Shown one piece after another: positions 25,744-34,181 of a stretch of 64,000 nt of DNA (positions within the stretch are counted from its first letter, which is position 1; each line of letters begins with the position of its first letter). Both the position numbers and the translations under genes were made by a program. The stretch is from Bacteroidales bacterium UBA5072 (GTDB lineage: Bacteria; Bacteroidota; Bacteroidia; Bacteroidales; UBA10428): contig DIAS01000136.1 in assembly GCA_002415855.1 (NCBI GenBank), positions 59,107 to 123,106 of the forward strand, read 5' to 3'. The notes beneath the pieces are model-generated. The model did no database searches. It was given only the letters and a program-made list of their open reading frames with translations, and was not told the origin of the DNA.

Positions 25744-26712
25744 ATGAAGGAAGCAGTAATTGGCATAGATATTGGCGGTACTTTCACAAAGTATGGCATA
25801 GTTGACAGGGAAGGCAATTGTCTGGCTGAAAGTTTCACCAACACCGCTACCCATGATAATTTCGATGATTATCTCAGAGATTTGCTGGGGGCGATTGAAA
25901 AATCCATGCAATTTCTGAAGGGGCAGATTGAGATCAGAGGAGTTGGCATTGGCGCTCCGAATGGTAATTACTACAAAGGAACCATTGAAAATGCAGTGAA
26001 CCTGAACTGGAGGGGTGTTATTCCGGTGGCTGAGAAAATTGCCAGGTATTACCCCGGATTGACCATTTCTTTGACCAATGACGCCAATGCAGCAGCGATT
26101 GGTGAAATGGTATTCGGGGGTGCAAAAGATATGAAGGATTTTATTGTTATTACCCTGGGAACCGGATTGGGCAGCGGGATTGTCGTCGGAGGGACCCTCG
26201 TATACGGTCAGGATGGCTTTGCAGGGGAACTGGGACATGTGATTGTTCAACCAGATGGCCGTGATTGCGGATGTGGCCGCAAAGGCTGCCTTGAAGCGTA
26301 TGCCTCGGCTACCGGTATCAGACGGACCGTATATTGGTTATTGGCAGAAAGAATGATCGATAGCGAATTACGCGGTATGAGTTTCAACGAACTTACCGCC
26401 AAAATGATCAGTGAAGCTGCGCTCCGGGGAGATAAAATTGCCCTGGAGGCCTTTGATCGTACCGGTTGGATCCTTGGCTCCAAACTTGCAGATACGGTAG
26501 CTCATACAAGTCCCGAAGCTATTTTCCTGCTCGGAGGTTTGGCCAATTCAAGGGAACTGATAATCAATCCCACTAAAAAGTACATGGAAGAAAACCTGTT
26601 GCCCATATACTGCAACAAGGTCAAGATCCTGCTTTCCAGCTTACCGGACATGAATGCCGGAGTTTTGGGCGCCGGTGCTTTAGCCTGGAATGAGCTAAAC
26701 CGCAAAAAATGA
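25744..26712 (+). CDS. ROK family sugar kinase (glucokinase-like)
   Basis: 322 residues. The ATP phosphate-binding loop GIDIGGTFTKYGIVD, the sugar-binding region (GAPNGNYYKGTIENAVNLNW, SLTNDANAAAIGE, GTGLGSGIVV, GELGHVIV) and the zinc site CGCGRKGCLEAYAS (about 177-190) are all intact, so it is an active ROK kinase and not a repressor; there is no helix-turn-helix. Glucose is the likeliest substrate from resemblance to Bacteroidota glucokinases, though N-acetyl sugars cannot be excluded. A weak stem (TTTAGC/GCTAAA) at the 3' end precedes a run of eight T at 26714-26721. Confidence 0.87.
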   Translation: MKEAVIGIDIGGTFTKYGIVDREGNCLAESFTNTATHDNFDDYLRDLLGAIEKSMQFLKGQIEIRGVGIGAPNGNYYKGTIENAVNLNWRGVIPVAEKIARYYPGLTISLTNDANAAAIGEMVFGGAKDMKDFIVITLGTGLGSGIVVGGTLVYGQDGFAGELGHVIVQPDGRDCGCGRKGCLEAYASATGIRRTVYWLLAERMIDSELRGMSFNELTAKMISEAALRGDKIALEAFDRTGWILGSKLADTVAHTSPEAIFLLGGLANSRELIINPTKKYMEENLLPIYCNKVKILLSSLPDMNAGVLGAGALAWNELNRKK

Positions 26713-26782
26713 TCTTTTTTTTGTATCTTTAAGGTTATACCGCGAGATTTACTGCTCATTAATAATAAACCTTGTTCCAACC

Positions 26783-28087
26783 ATGAAAACGATTTGTAGA
26801 TTGCTGCTTGCCGGTATTATGCTGGTACTGACAAGTGATTATCTGAATGCACAAATTGACATTGAGGACAAAATCAAGAGAAAAGTCCAGGATAAGGCTG
26901 ACCAACATGTCGATGAAGGTATTGATAAAGCGCTCGATGCAGCTGAGGAAGGAGTGGAGGAAGCTGTAAAGGGAGAGGAACCGGAAGAACCGGCAAAGGA
27001 GGAAGCAACTGAAGCAGAGACACCCCAAAAAACTGAACATGACCCTCAGGAGAATCCTGCACAGGCCAGTCCGTCGACACAAACTTTTGCAGCCTATTCA
27101 AAATATGATTTTGTTCCCGGAGAAAAAGTAATCCTGTTTGAAGATTTTTCCCAGGACAATGTCGGCGACTTTCCGGCTTTGTGGAATACCGATGCTTCGG
27201 GGGAGGTCATGACCACCAATGTTTACCCCGGGAAATGGTTCAAGCCCATGGGAGATGGAGTTTACCTGCTCGAAAAGCTGATCGATTTCCCCGATAATTA
27301 TACCATTGAATTTGATGTTATTCCACAATACAAGGAAGGAGCTGGTGATTGTGACTTTACACTGACAATATATGATCAGCCGGAACTGTCGCTTAATACG
27401 GATTTGTATCCGGGCAATGCCGGGTATCACCTTACATTGTCAGAGAATTACCATAGTTTCGTAAATTATAACCAGGAAACCGATAATCCCAATCAGATAT
27501 CGGGTGAAAGCCGCACAGGACTCCTGGTTCCTGAAAAGTTGAATAAGGTAAAAATCTGGGTGCAGAAGCAAAGGATCAGGGTTTACATGGAAGAAAAGAA
27601 GGTATTCGATTTGCCCAGGGGAATTTTAGCCGGATACAAATACAATCATTTCAGAATTAGCCTTTGGAGCAGGGGAGGAGAGCCTCTGATCAGCAATATA
27701 CGAATGGCGGCTGGCCGGCCTGACACACGCAGCAAACTCCTGACCGAAGGAAAACTGGTCACATACGGGATTTATTTTGATACTGGGAAGGATCTGGTCA
27801 AGCCCGAATCATATGGAACCCTGAAAGAAATTGCTGCTGTACTACAGGAAAATCCTGATGTACGGATAAAAATCGTGGGACATACCGACAGCGACGGAAA
27901 CGATGCTTCTAACCTGGATCTGTCGAAACGTCGCGCTGCATCAGTAAAAGGCAGTTTAAGCAAGGATTTCGGCGTTGAAGGTTCCAGGATTGAAACCGAC
28001 GGGAAAGGCGAGATTGAACCTGTTTCACCAAACACCACCGCAGAGGGCAAAGCAGCAAACCGGCGGGTAGAAATTATCAGATTGTAG
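26783..28087 (+). CDS. OmpA family protein with acidic helical linker and jelly-roll-like domain
   Basis: 434 residues. A signal peptide (ending YLNAQ) is followed by a charged helix rich in Glu, Lys and Ala (about 30-85). Next comes a beta-rich central domain (about 105-310; FEDFSQDNVGDFPALWNTD, YTIEFDVIPQYK) that looks like a concanavalin-type fold. The C-terminal OmpA domain (about 325-434) has YFDTGKDLVKPES, VGHTDSDGNDASN, LSKRRAASVK and ANRRVEI, the peptidoglycan-binding motif. It should anchor the outer membrane or a periplasmic complex to the cell wall. A TATCTTTA box at 26724 is a likely -7. Confidence 0.85.
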   Translation: MKTICRLLLAGIMLVLTSDYLNAQIDIEDKIKRKVQDKADQHVDEGIDKALDAAEEGVEEAVKGEEPEEPAKEEATEAETPQKTEHDPQENPAQASPSTQTFAAYSKYDFVPGEKVILFEDFSQDNVGDFPALWNTDASGEVMTTNVYPGKWFKPMGDGVYLLEKLIDFPDNYTIEFDVIPQYKEGAGDCDFTLTIYDQPELSLNTDLYPGNAGYHLTLSENYHSFVNYNQETDNPNQISGESRTGLLVPEKLNKVKIWVQKQRIRVYMEEKKVFDLPRGILAGYKYNHFRISLWSRGGEPLISNIRMAAGRPDTRSKLLTEGKLVTYGIYFDTGKDLVKPESYGTLKEIAAVLQENPDVRIKIVGHTDSDGNDASNLDLSKRRAASVKGSLSKDFGVEGSRIETDGKGEIEPVSPNTTAEGKAANRRVEIIRL

Positions 28088-28218
28088 GAATGCCAGATTG
28101 GAAGCTGTCAAAAAGTGAATAAAAATATCGCGGTTTTTTTCAAGAACATTCAGTTTTCATTTACTTTCATATTAAAATAGCGAAGTATATCAACCAGTCG
28201 ATTTAATGAACCTGACCC

Positions 28219-28596
28219 ATGGAAGACTTATTCATTCAAGGCACTGATTCACTACCGACCGTAGAACTGAATACCAGCGGTGATTTAAAGATTACCGGAC
28301 GAGCACTGCCTGAAGATGCAAACAAATTCTTTGCACCGTTACTTGCGTGGATTAGCGGTTTTACATCGGAGGAGATTCACCTGGAAATTAATCTTGATTA
28401 TTTTAACACAAGTGTTTCCAAACAATTACTCGATTTTTTCAAGATAATGGAAGGAAATCCCGGAATTAAGGCGGTCCATGTAAAATGGATGTATGAGGAA
28501 GGTGATGAGGAGATGCTTGAATCGGGAGAATTGTATCAGGAATTGTTGCCAGGATTCAATTTTACTTTCCATAAATTTGCCGAGATCAACGATTGA
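28219..28596 (+). CDS. DUF1987 / SiaC-family regulatory phosphoprotein
   Basis: 125 residues. The start (TDSLPTVELNTSGDLKITGRALPEDA), the central WI-x-GF segment and LDYFNTSVSKQLLDFFKIME fit DUF1987, whose characterised member SiaC of Pseudomonas binds a diguanylate cyclase when dephosphorylated. The threonine-serine in YFNTSVSK is the region phosphorylated in SiaC. In Pseudomonas it is encoded with the SiaA phosphatase, the SiaB kinase and SiaD; here none is adjacent. A GAF-SpoIIE phosphatase is found 27 kb away. Single gene. Confidence 0.82.
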   Translation: MEDLFIQGTDSLPTVELNTSGDLKITGRALPEDANKFFAPLLAWISGFTSEEIHLEINLDYFNTSVSKQLLDFFKIMEGNPGIKAVHVKWMYEEGDEEMLESGELYQELLPGFNFTFHKFAEIND

Positions 28597-28635
28597 GCAT
28601 CCCTTATTCCCCCTGAATTCTTCTGAACAATTCTT

Positions 28636-28683
28636 GTTCCCGCGTGTTATTTAGTGGGGAACTTAACTGTCAAAACGGCAGTT
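28636..28683 (+). other. Tandem stem-loops upstream of thioredoxin
   Basis: GTTCCC (28636) pairs with GGGAAC (28657), and AACTGTC (28665) with GGCAGTT (28677; one G-T pair). They lie in the 163 bp between the SiaC-like gene and thioredoxin, followed by AT-rich sequence. They may end the upstream transcript or form part of the thioredoxin leader. Confidence 0.3.
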
Positions 28684-28759
28684 TAAATTATAATATCTAT
28701 ATATATAAATATTTTGGTTTGATTATTGATGGGGAAGTAACAAAGTAAAAATATATACA

Positions 28760-29122
28760 ATGAATTTAGAGCATTTGACAAAAGAGACCTTTAAAAAGAA
28801 GGTATTTAATTTCGAACTCAACAAGGAATGGAAATATGAAGGCAGCAAGCCCGCCATTATCGACTTCTATGCTGACTGGTGTGCGCCATGCAGGATGGTA
28901 GCCCCGATCCTCGAGGAATTAAAGGATGAGTATACAGACAAACTCGAGATATACAAAGTGAACACTGAGCAGGAGCGTGAGCTGTCAGCCATGTTTGGGA
29001 TACAGAGTATTCCCAGTCTGTTGTTTATTCCACTTGAAGGACAACCGCAAATGGCGATGGGAGCTCTGCCCAAGGACACCTTCAAGCAGGCAATCGACGA
29101 TGTGCTGAATGTGAAAGAATGA
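28760..29122 (+). CDS. Thioredoxin with CAPC active site
   Basis: 120 residues. The thioredoxin fold shows DFYADWCAPCRMVAPILEEL (active cysteines about residues 39 and 42), the cis-proline in IQSIPSLLFI, and no signal peptide, so it is cytoplasmic. The active site is CAPC where E. coli has CGPC; the first X residue affects redox potential. It should reduce protein disulphides. Its TGA overlaps the ATG of a small membrane protein (ATGA), so the two are translationally coupled. Confidence 0.9.
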   Translation: MNLEHLTKETFKKKVFNFELNKEWKYEGSKPAIIDFYADWCAPCRMVAPILEELKDEYTDKLEIYKVNTEQERELSAMFGIQSIPSLLFIPLEGQPQMAMGALPKDTFKQAIDDVLNVKE

Positions 29123-29328
29123 GGACTTACCTGAAAAAATTCTGGTTTATCATTTTGCTGTCATCCCTGGGGATTTTGTCCGGATATCTTTACTGGAGGT
29201 TTATCGGGTGTACATCGGGTTCCTGTCCGATAACCTCGCACTGGTATTCCAGTTCCCTGGCAGGTGGTATATTTGGATATTTATCCGGCAGTATTGTGTC
29301 GGACTACCTGGGCAAGTCAGGACAATAG
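29119..29328 (+). CDS. Small membrane protein, DUF6132-like
   Basis: 69 residues. Two membrane helices (FWFIILLSSLGILSGYLYW and a second about residues 46-62) flank a cytoplasm- or periplasm-facing loop IGCTSGSCPITSHWYSSS that carries two cysteines in a GC-TSG-SC pattern. I recognise this as the DUF6132 type found beside thioredoxin or rhodanese genes in Bacteroidota. Function unknown. The 4-nt overlap with thioredoxin suggests that its cysteines are redox partners; that is inference. Confidence 0.75.
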   Translation: MRTYLKKFWFIILLSSLGILSGYLYWRFIGCTSGSCPITSHWYSSSLAGGIFGYLSGSIVSDYLGKSGQ

Positions 29329-29396
29329 CCTGCCAAAAATATTCGTCCCCAAGTTTAAGATGATCAACAGGTTAATGGCCTGCTGCGGCCTGCCTA

Positions 29397-29428
29397 TTGA
29401 TAATGTCATTTATTTATTGTTAACTTTG
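29397..29428 (+). promoter_or_regulatory. Bacteroidota-type promoter for the acyl-CoA carboxylase operon
   Basis: TTG at 29397-29399, a 21 bp spacer, then TAACTTTG (29421-29428), a full match to TAnnTTTG. The transcript would begin near 29435, leaving a leader of nearly 200 nt before the ATG at 29631. The gap 29329-29630 otherwise holds only a doubtful 35-codon frame (29513-29620). Confidence 0.55.
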
Positions 29429-29630
29429 TTGCGCTTATTCAAATTCACGTTCTTTAAATCTGTCTGGAATATCGTTGTATACCCTGATCCGGGCAGACAA
29501 TTTCGAAAGGATATGAAATTGATAATTTTTACCTATGCAGCTATTCTGTCCGTTGAAATATTACCAATTCCCCCCGGTTTCTTTCGTATTTTTAAAGTCC
29601 TTATTTCATTAAACTCTTAATCCTTCTCAC

Positions 29631-31187
29631 ATGGATGTAAAAGGAAGACTTTACACGCGTTTTTTAGAAAGGACAAAAGCCTATGCAGCGCAGCAAAGCG
29701 ATGCCATAATCGAGAAACAGCACAGCAAAGGTAAAATGACGGCCCGGGAAAGGGTAGATATGCTTTTTGATCCCGGCACGTTTGAAGAAATTGACGCTTT
29801 TTCAATGCCCGGACCTGCTGGCGGTGATTTTGGAAAGAAGGTTACGGCTTTCGGTGACGGGGTTATCACAGGGTATGGCAGGATCAGCGGTCGTCTGGCT
29901 TTTGCCTATTCGCAGGATTTCACCGTAATGGGTGGATCACTGGGATCAGTCCATGCCTCCAAAATTGCCAAGATCCAGGACATGGCATTAAAGATGGGCG
30001 CACCCATTATCGGGCTCATTGATTCGGGCGGTGCCAGGATCCAGGAGGGTGTTGCCAGTCTGGCCGGATACGCTTCCATTTTTAACCGGAATGTAACCTC
30101 CTCAGGCGTAATTCCGCAGATTTCCGTAATTATGGGACCTGCTGCAGGCGGTGCTGTGTATTCACCTTCCATAACAGACTTCGTTTTCATGACGAACAAA
30201 ACCAGCCATATGTTTGTCACAGGACCCAACGTGGTAAAAGAAGTACTGAATGAGGACGTATCATTTGATGATCTGGGCGGAGCCATGGTACATATGAAGA
30301 AAAGCGGTGTAGCCCATTTTGTTTACGAAGATGAGGAAAACACCATCCGGGGGGTTCAGAAGCTTTTGTCCTATCTGCCATCGAACAACCTTGAGAATCC
30401 TCCATTTTTTGAATATTGTGATACAGATCTGCGTGTTGATGATCGTTTTCGGGAAATTATTCCTGATGATCCCAATAAACCTTATGATATCAAAGAGATC
30501 ATCAACCTGATTATTGACCGGAACACTTTTTTTGAGGTCGCCACCTTTTTTGCCCAGAACCTGGTCATAGGATTTGGCCGGCTTCGGGGCAAAACGATAG
30601 GAATTATTGCCAACCAGCCCAAGGTGTTAGCCGGAACGCTGGATATCAATTCCTCTGTGAAGGGAGCCCGGTTTATCAGGTTTTGTGATTCATTCAATAT
30701 TCCAATTCTTACGCTTGAGGATGTGCCTGGATTTCTCCCGGGAGTCGATCAGGAGCATAACGGGATAATCAGGCACGGGGCCAAACTACTGTATGCCTAT
30801 GCCGATGCAACAGTTCCGAAAATCACGGTCATCCTTCGGAAATCCTATGGAGGTGCCTATTGCGTTATGAACAGCAAGAACCTGGGGGGAGATTTCAATC
30901 TGGCCTGGCCGACAGCAGAAATTGCCGTAATGGGGCCTGAAGGAGCAGTCTCAATACTCTATCGAAAAGAATTATTGGAATCTGACGATCCTGCCAAGCT
31001 TAAGAAAGAATTGACAGCCCGTTACAGAGATGAAATAGCCAACCCTTATGTGGCTGATGACAAGGGATATATTGATGAGGTTATTGATCCGGCTGTTACC
31101 CGCAAAAAGTTGATTTCAGCCTTTGAGGCACTGGAGAATAAACATGTCAGCGTACCTTCGCGAAAACACGGGAATATCCCCTTGTAG
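29631..31187 (+). CDS. Acyl-CoA carboxylase carboxyltransferase subunit (propionyl-CoA type, MmdA-like)
   Basis: 518 residues, the usual length. The paired crotonase-like domains are clear: ARERVDMLFDPGTFEEID, the first oxyanion hole in LIDSGGARIQEGV, GPAAGGAVYSP, and in the second half DVPGFLPGVDQEHNG and LRKSYGGAYCVMNSK. The subunit moves CO2 between biotin and an acyl-CoA, most often propionyl-CoA to methylmalonyl-CoA. The neighbouring biotin carboxylase argues for an ATP-driven carboxylase; with a membrane pump in place of it the same subunit acts as a decarboxylase, and no pump subunit is seen here. Confidence 0.9.
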   Translation: MDVKGRLYTRFLERTKAYAAQQSDAIIEKQHSKGKMTARERVDMLFDPGTFEEIDAFSMPGPAGGDFGKKVTAFGDGVITGYGRISGRLAFAYSQDFTVMGGSLGSVHASKIAKIQDMALKMGAPIIGLIDSGGARIQEGVASLAGYASIFNRNVTSSGVIPQISVIMGPAAGGAVYSPSITDFVFMTNKTSHMFVTGPNVVKEVLNEDVSFDDLGGAMVHMKKSGVAHFVYEDEENTIRGVQKLLSYLPSNNLENPPFFEYCDTDLRVDDRFREIIPDDPNKPYDIKEIINLIIDRNTFFEVATFFAQNLVIGFGRLRGKTIGIIANQPKVLAGTLDINSSVKGARFIRFCDSFNIPILTLEDVPGFLPGVDQEHNGIIRHGAKLLYAYADATVPKITVILRKSYGGAYCVMNSKNLGGDFNLAWPTAEIAVMGPEGAVSILYRKELLESDDPAKLKKELTARYRDEIANPYVADDKGYIDEVIDPAVTRKKLISAFEALENKHVSVPSRKHGNIPL

Positions 31188-31232
31188 TTTAAGAAACATA
31201 TTGAATCCAGCAAAATTTAACCAATTCACCGG

Positions 31233-32738
31233 ATGAAAATAAAGAGCCTGCTCATTGCAAACCGTGGCGAAATAGCTGTCAGAATTCATGAGACAGCCAA
31301 GAGGATGAATATCAAGACCATCGGGATCAAAACAGCCAAAGAACCAAATGCATTGTACCTCAGACTGGTTGACGATGTTGTGGATTTTTCGGATAGCCAG
31401 GATGAGATCCCCGAATTCCTTGATATTGAAAGAATCATTGAGGCCGCACACCAGAGCAAAGCAGATGCCATACATCCTGGCTATGGATTCCTGGCAGAGA
31501 ATCCTTATTTTGCCCGACGCTGTGAAGAGGAAAAGATATTATTTGTAGGACCTTCCGCTCTGGCAATATTTAAAATGGGCAATAAAACCATCGCCAAACA
31601 AATAGCCCAGCGGTACAATGTTCCTTTATTGCAGGGCAGCCAGAGAACCATTAAAGATTCGAAAGAGGCTGAAGACATTGCAGAAAAGATCGGTTACCCC
31701 GTCATCCTTAAAGCGGCAGCCGGAGGAGGAGGTAGGGGTATGCGGATTGTGGAAAAAGCTTCGAACATGGAAAAGATGTTCCGGATGGCTGCCAATGAAT
31801 CGGAGAAGGCGTTTAACGATTCCTCACTGTTTATTGAGAAGTATGTCAGGAATCCCAGGCACATTGAATTTCAGATCATGGGGGACAGACATGGAAATTA
31901 TATCCATCTGGGAGAGCGTGAATGTTCCATCCAGCGTAAACACCAGAAGTTAATCGAGGAATCTCCTTCAGTAGCACTGGATGAGAAGCTTCGCATTGAG
32001 ATGGGAGAGGCTGCTGTCAGAATCGCCAAAGCGGTTTACTATCATTCCGTTGGTACGGTGGAGTTTTTACTGGATGCCGATAAGAATTTCTTTTTCATGG
32101 AAATGAATACGCGCATTCAGGTTGAACACCCTGTAACGGAGGCAGTTTCAGGTATTGATCTTGTGGAATGGCAGCTCAGGATCGCCGAAGGGCAGCAACT
32201 TACCCTGAAACAGGAGGACATCAAGCTCGCAGGTTGGGCAATCGAATGCCGTATAAATGCTGAGGATGTGCAGGCCGGTTTTTCACCCAACCTGGGGATC
32301 ATTGAAAAGGTATCCTTTCCGAAAGGCAAAAACATTCGGGTAGATACGGGCATAACGGATTATTCCGTGATCACCCCGTATTTTGATTCCATGGTAGCCA
32401 AGGTCATTATCCATGCCGAGAACCGTGAGAAGGCCATTTCAGCTGCCAACTCAGCACTGAAGAAGATCTGGATCAGGGGGATAAAAACCACCGTACCCTT
32501 CTGCCTGGCAGTTCTGAACAACAAAAAATTCAAGGATGGGGATTTCAATACCTCCTTTATAGAAAAGGAAATGGAGAAGCTCTATTACAATGAAGAGGAG
32601 GATGAAATGCTGGCTGCTTATGTAGCTGCTTTCGATTTTGCCGCCGAACTCGAGACCGACCGTTCTGCAAAACCGGATTTTGAGCGTGGCAAGAATATCA
32701 GTCCCTGGGTATTGAACAAACGTCTGAAATCATTATAG
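31233..32738 (+). CDS. accC: Biotin carboxylase subunit of acyl-CoA carboxylase
   Basis: 501 residues. An N-terminal biotin carboxylase fold (LLIANRGEIAVRIHETAKRM), ATP-grasp domain with the glycine loop KAAAGGGGRGMRIVE and the catalytic EMNTRIQVEHPVTE, and C-terminal domain (ECRINAEDVQAGFSPN) are complete. It carboxylates biotin on the carrier protein with ATP and bicarbonate. It is about 50 residues longer than the E. coli AccC at the C-terminus, as in propionyl-CoA carboxylase alpha chains. The ATG follows the transferase gene by 45 bp and the carrier gene follows after 10 bp. Confidence 0.9.
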   Translation: MKIKSLLIANRGEIAVRIHETAKRMNIKTIGIKTAKEPNALYLRLVDDVVDFSDSQDEIPEFLDIERIIEAAHQSKADAIHPGYGFLAENPYFARRCEEEKILFVGPSALAIFKMGNKTIAKQIAQRYNVPLLQGSQRTIKDSKEAEDIAEKIGYPVILKAAAGGGGRGMRIVEKASNMEKMFRMAANESEKAFNDSSLFIEKYVRNPRHIEFQIMGDRHGNYIHLGERECSIQRKHQKLIEESPSVALDEKLRIEMGEAAVRIAKAVYYHSVGTVEFLLDADKNFFFMEMNTRIQVEHPVTEAVSGIDLVEWQLRIAEGQQLTLKQEDIKLAGWAIECRINAEDVQAGFSPNLGIIEKVSFPKGKNIRVDTGITDYSVITPYFDSMVAKVIIHAENREKAISAANSALKKIWIRGIKTTVPFCLAVLNNKKFKDGDFNTSFIEKEMEKLYYNEEEDEMLAAYVAAFDFAAELETDRSAKPDFERGKNISPWVLNKRLKSL

Positions 32739-32748
32739 AAACTGACTT

Positions 32749-33285
32749 ATGAAGCTACTGAAACCCAAGAAGAAAAACGATCCCGAGTATATTGCGGTTT
32801 CCCCCGCCGGGAAAAAATATGTCATCAGAAATCCTTTCAGTGAAGAGCTCAGGATTAACGGGCACAAGCAGGATGTGAAGATTTTTGAGGACAAGGAAGG
32901 ATTTACATTCATAGAATTTAAAAACAAAAAGTACCTCGCTGAGATTACCGATAAGAGTCAGAACAAATATACCGTGCTATTGAACGGATTGAGTTATTCT
33001 TTTACCATTGAGTCTCCGATATCCTACAAGAGGAGAAAATACCTGGAGAAACATAAACAGACCAATAAGCTTGAGATTATCTCAGCCCCCATGCCCGGCA
33101 AGATAGCCGAGCTTCTTGTTGAAGAAAATACACAGGTTAAGGAAGGAGAAGCAATCCTTATTCTGGAAGCCATGAAGATGCAAAATGAAATCATTACCCA
33201 GGTATCCGGAAAAATTCAAAAGATCCATGTCAAGGCAGGTGATTCAGTTTCCAAGGATGAGGTATTAATGGAGATTGAAAGGTAA
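32749..33285 (+). CDS. Biotin carboxyl carrier protein of acyl-CoA carboxylase
   Basis: 178 residues. The C-terminal biotinyl domain (about 105-178) has the lysine acceptor in ILEAMKMQNEI and starts with SAPMPGKIAELLVEENTQVK. The N-terminal 100 residues form a beta-rich linker domain like that in propionyl-CoA carboxylase alpha chains (YTVLLNGLSYSFTIESP). Together with the two upstream genes it completes one enzyme. Its TAA at 33283-33285 is followed by punA. Confidence 0.9.
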   Translation: MKLLKPKKKNDPEYIAVSPAGKKYVIRNPFSEELRINGHKQDVKIFEDKEGFTFIEFKNKKYLAEITDKSQNKYTVLLNGLSYSFTIESPISYKRRKYLEKHKQTNKLEIISAPMPGKIAELLVEENTQVKEGEAILILEAMKMQNEIITQVSGKIQKIHVKAGDSVSKDEVLMEIER

Positions 33286-33318
33286 TTGCTACATTTGGAC
33301 AAGCAAATTCAAGATCAC

Positions 33319-34128
33319 ATGCCTGACAAGATCAAACAGACTGTTGAATTCCTGAATCTGGCCGGAATCACTGATCCTGAAATCGGTATAGTTCTGGGCA
33401 CAGGATTAGGAAAGTTGGTGGATGAACTGGAAATAATCAAATCCATTGATTATGCTGATATTCCGAACTTTCCCCTGGCCACTGTGGAGTCCCATACAGG
33501 AAGACTCATTTACGGGTTGCTGCATGGGAAGCGAATACTGGCCATGCAAGGCCGCTTCCATTATTATGAAGGATACTCCCTGCAGGAAGTTACCTTTCCG
33601 ATCAGGGTAATGAAAAGTCTTGGAGCAAAATACCTCCTGCTGTCGAATGCTGCCGGCGCAATGAATCTGAGCTTTAAGAAGGGAAACCTGATGCTGATCG
33701 ATGATCATATCAGTCTTCTTCCGGATAATCCGCTTCGAGGCCGGAATCTGGATGAATATGGTTCCCGGTTCCCGGATATGAGTCAACCCTATTCAAATGT
33801 TTTGAATAATAAGCTCATGGAGGTTGCACGCCGTGAAAATATTGTCCTGCACAAGGGAGTTTATGTCTCGGTAATGGGACCAAATCTGGAAACGCGCGCA
33901 GAGTACAGGATGTATAGAAATTTTGCAGATGCTGTTGGCATGTCCACTGTTCCTGAGGTAATTGTGGCCAACCATATGGACCTGCCCTGTGCAGCCGTTT
34001 CAGTCCTTACGGATGAATGTGATCCTGACCACCTGGAGCCTGCAAAAATTGAAGATATTCTCGAGATTGCCGGTAAAGCTGAGAAGCACCTCATCCGGCT
34101 CTTTTCCGGTCTTATTCAGGAATTATAG
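33319..34128 (+). CDS. punA: Purine nucleoside phosphorylase (trimeric, PNP-I)
   Basis: 269 residues from the ATG at 33319. The frame opens at a TTG directly after the carrier stop (33286), but the ATG start aligns with the family N-terminus (short helix, then IGIVLGTGLGKLVDEL). The phosphate loop, ESHTGRLIYG, MQGRFHYYEGYS, SNAAGAMN, MGPNLETRAEYRMY and MSTVPEVIVANH are all typical. It cleaves inosine and guanosine (and deoxy forms) with phosphate, in purine salvage. Placement in the carboxylase transcript looks incidental; no shared pathway is evident. Confidence 0.9.
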   Translation: MPDKIKQTVEFLNLAGITDPEIGIVLGTGLGKLVDELEIIKSIDYADIPNFPLATVESHTGRLIYGLLHGKRILAMQGRFHYYEGYSLQEVTFPIRVMKSLGAKYLLLSNAAGAMNLSFKKGNLMLIDDHISLLPDNPLRGRNLDEYGSRFPDMSQPYSNVLNNKLMEVARRENIVLHKGVYVSVMGPNLETRAEYRMYRNFADAVGMSTVPEVIVANHMDLPCAAVSVLTDECDPDHLEPAKIEDILEIAGKAEKHLIRLFSGLIQEL

Positions 34129-34181
34129 TGTTTTCCCCTGTCCCTTGGCGATGTTGTTAATTTAATAAGGCATTCAGCAAA

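Noticed and set aside
29264..29620. A 118-codon frame after the DUF6132-like gene
   Set aside because: It overlaps the end of a well-supported gene, spans a promoter, and has no recognisable domain. Only its last 35 codons are kept as a low-confidence possibility.
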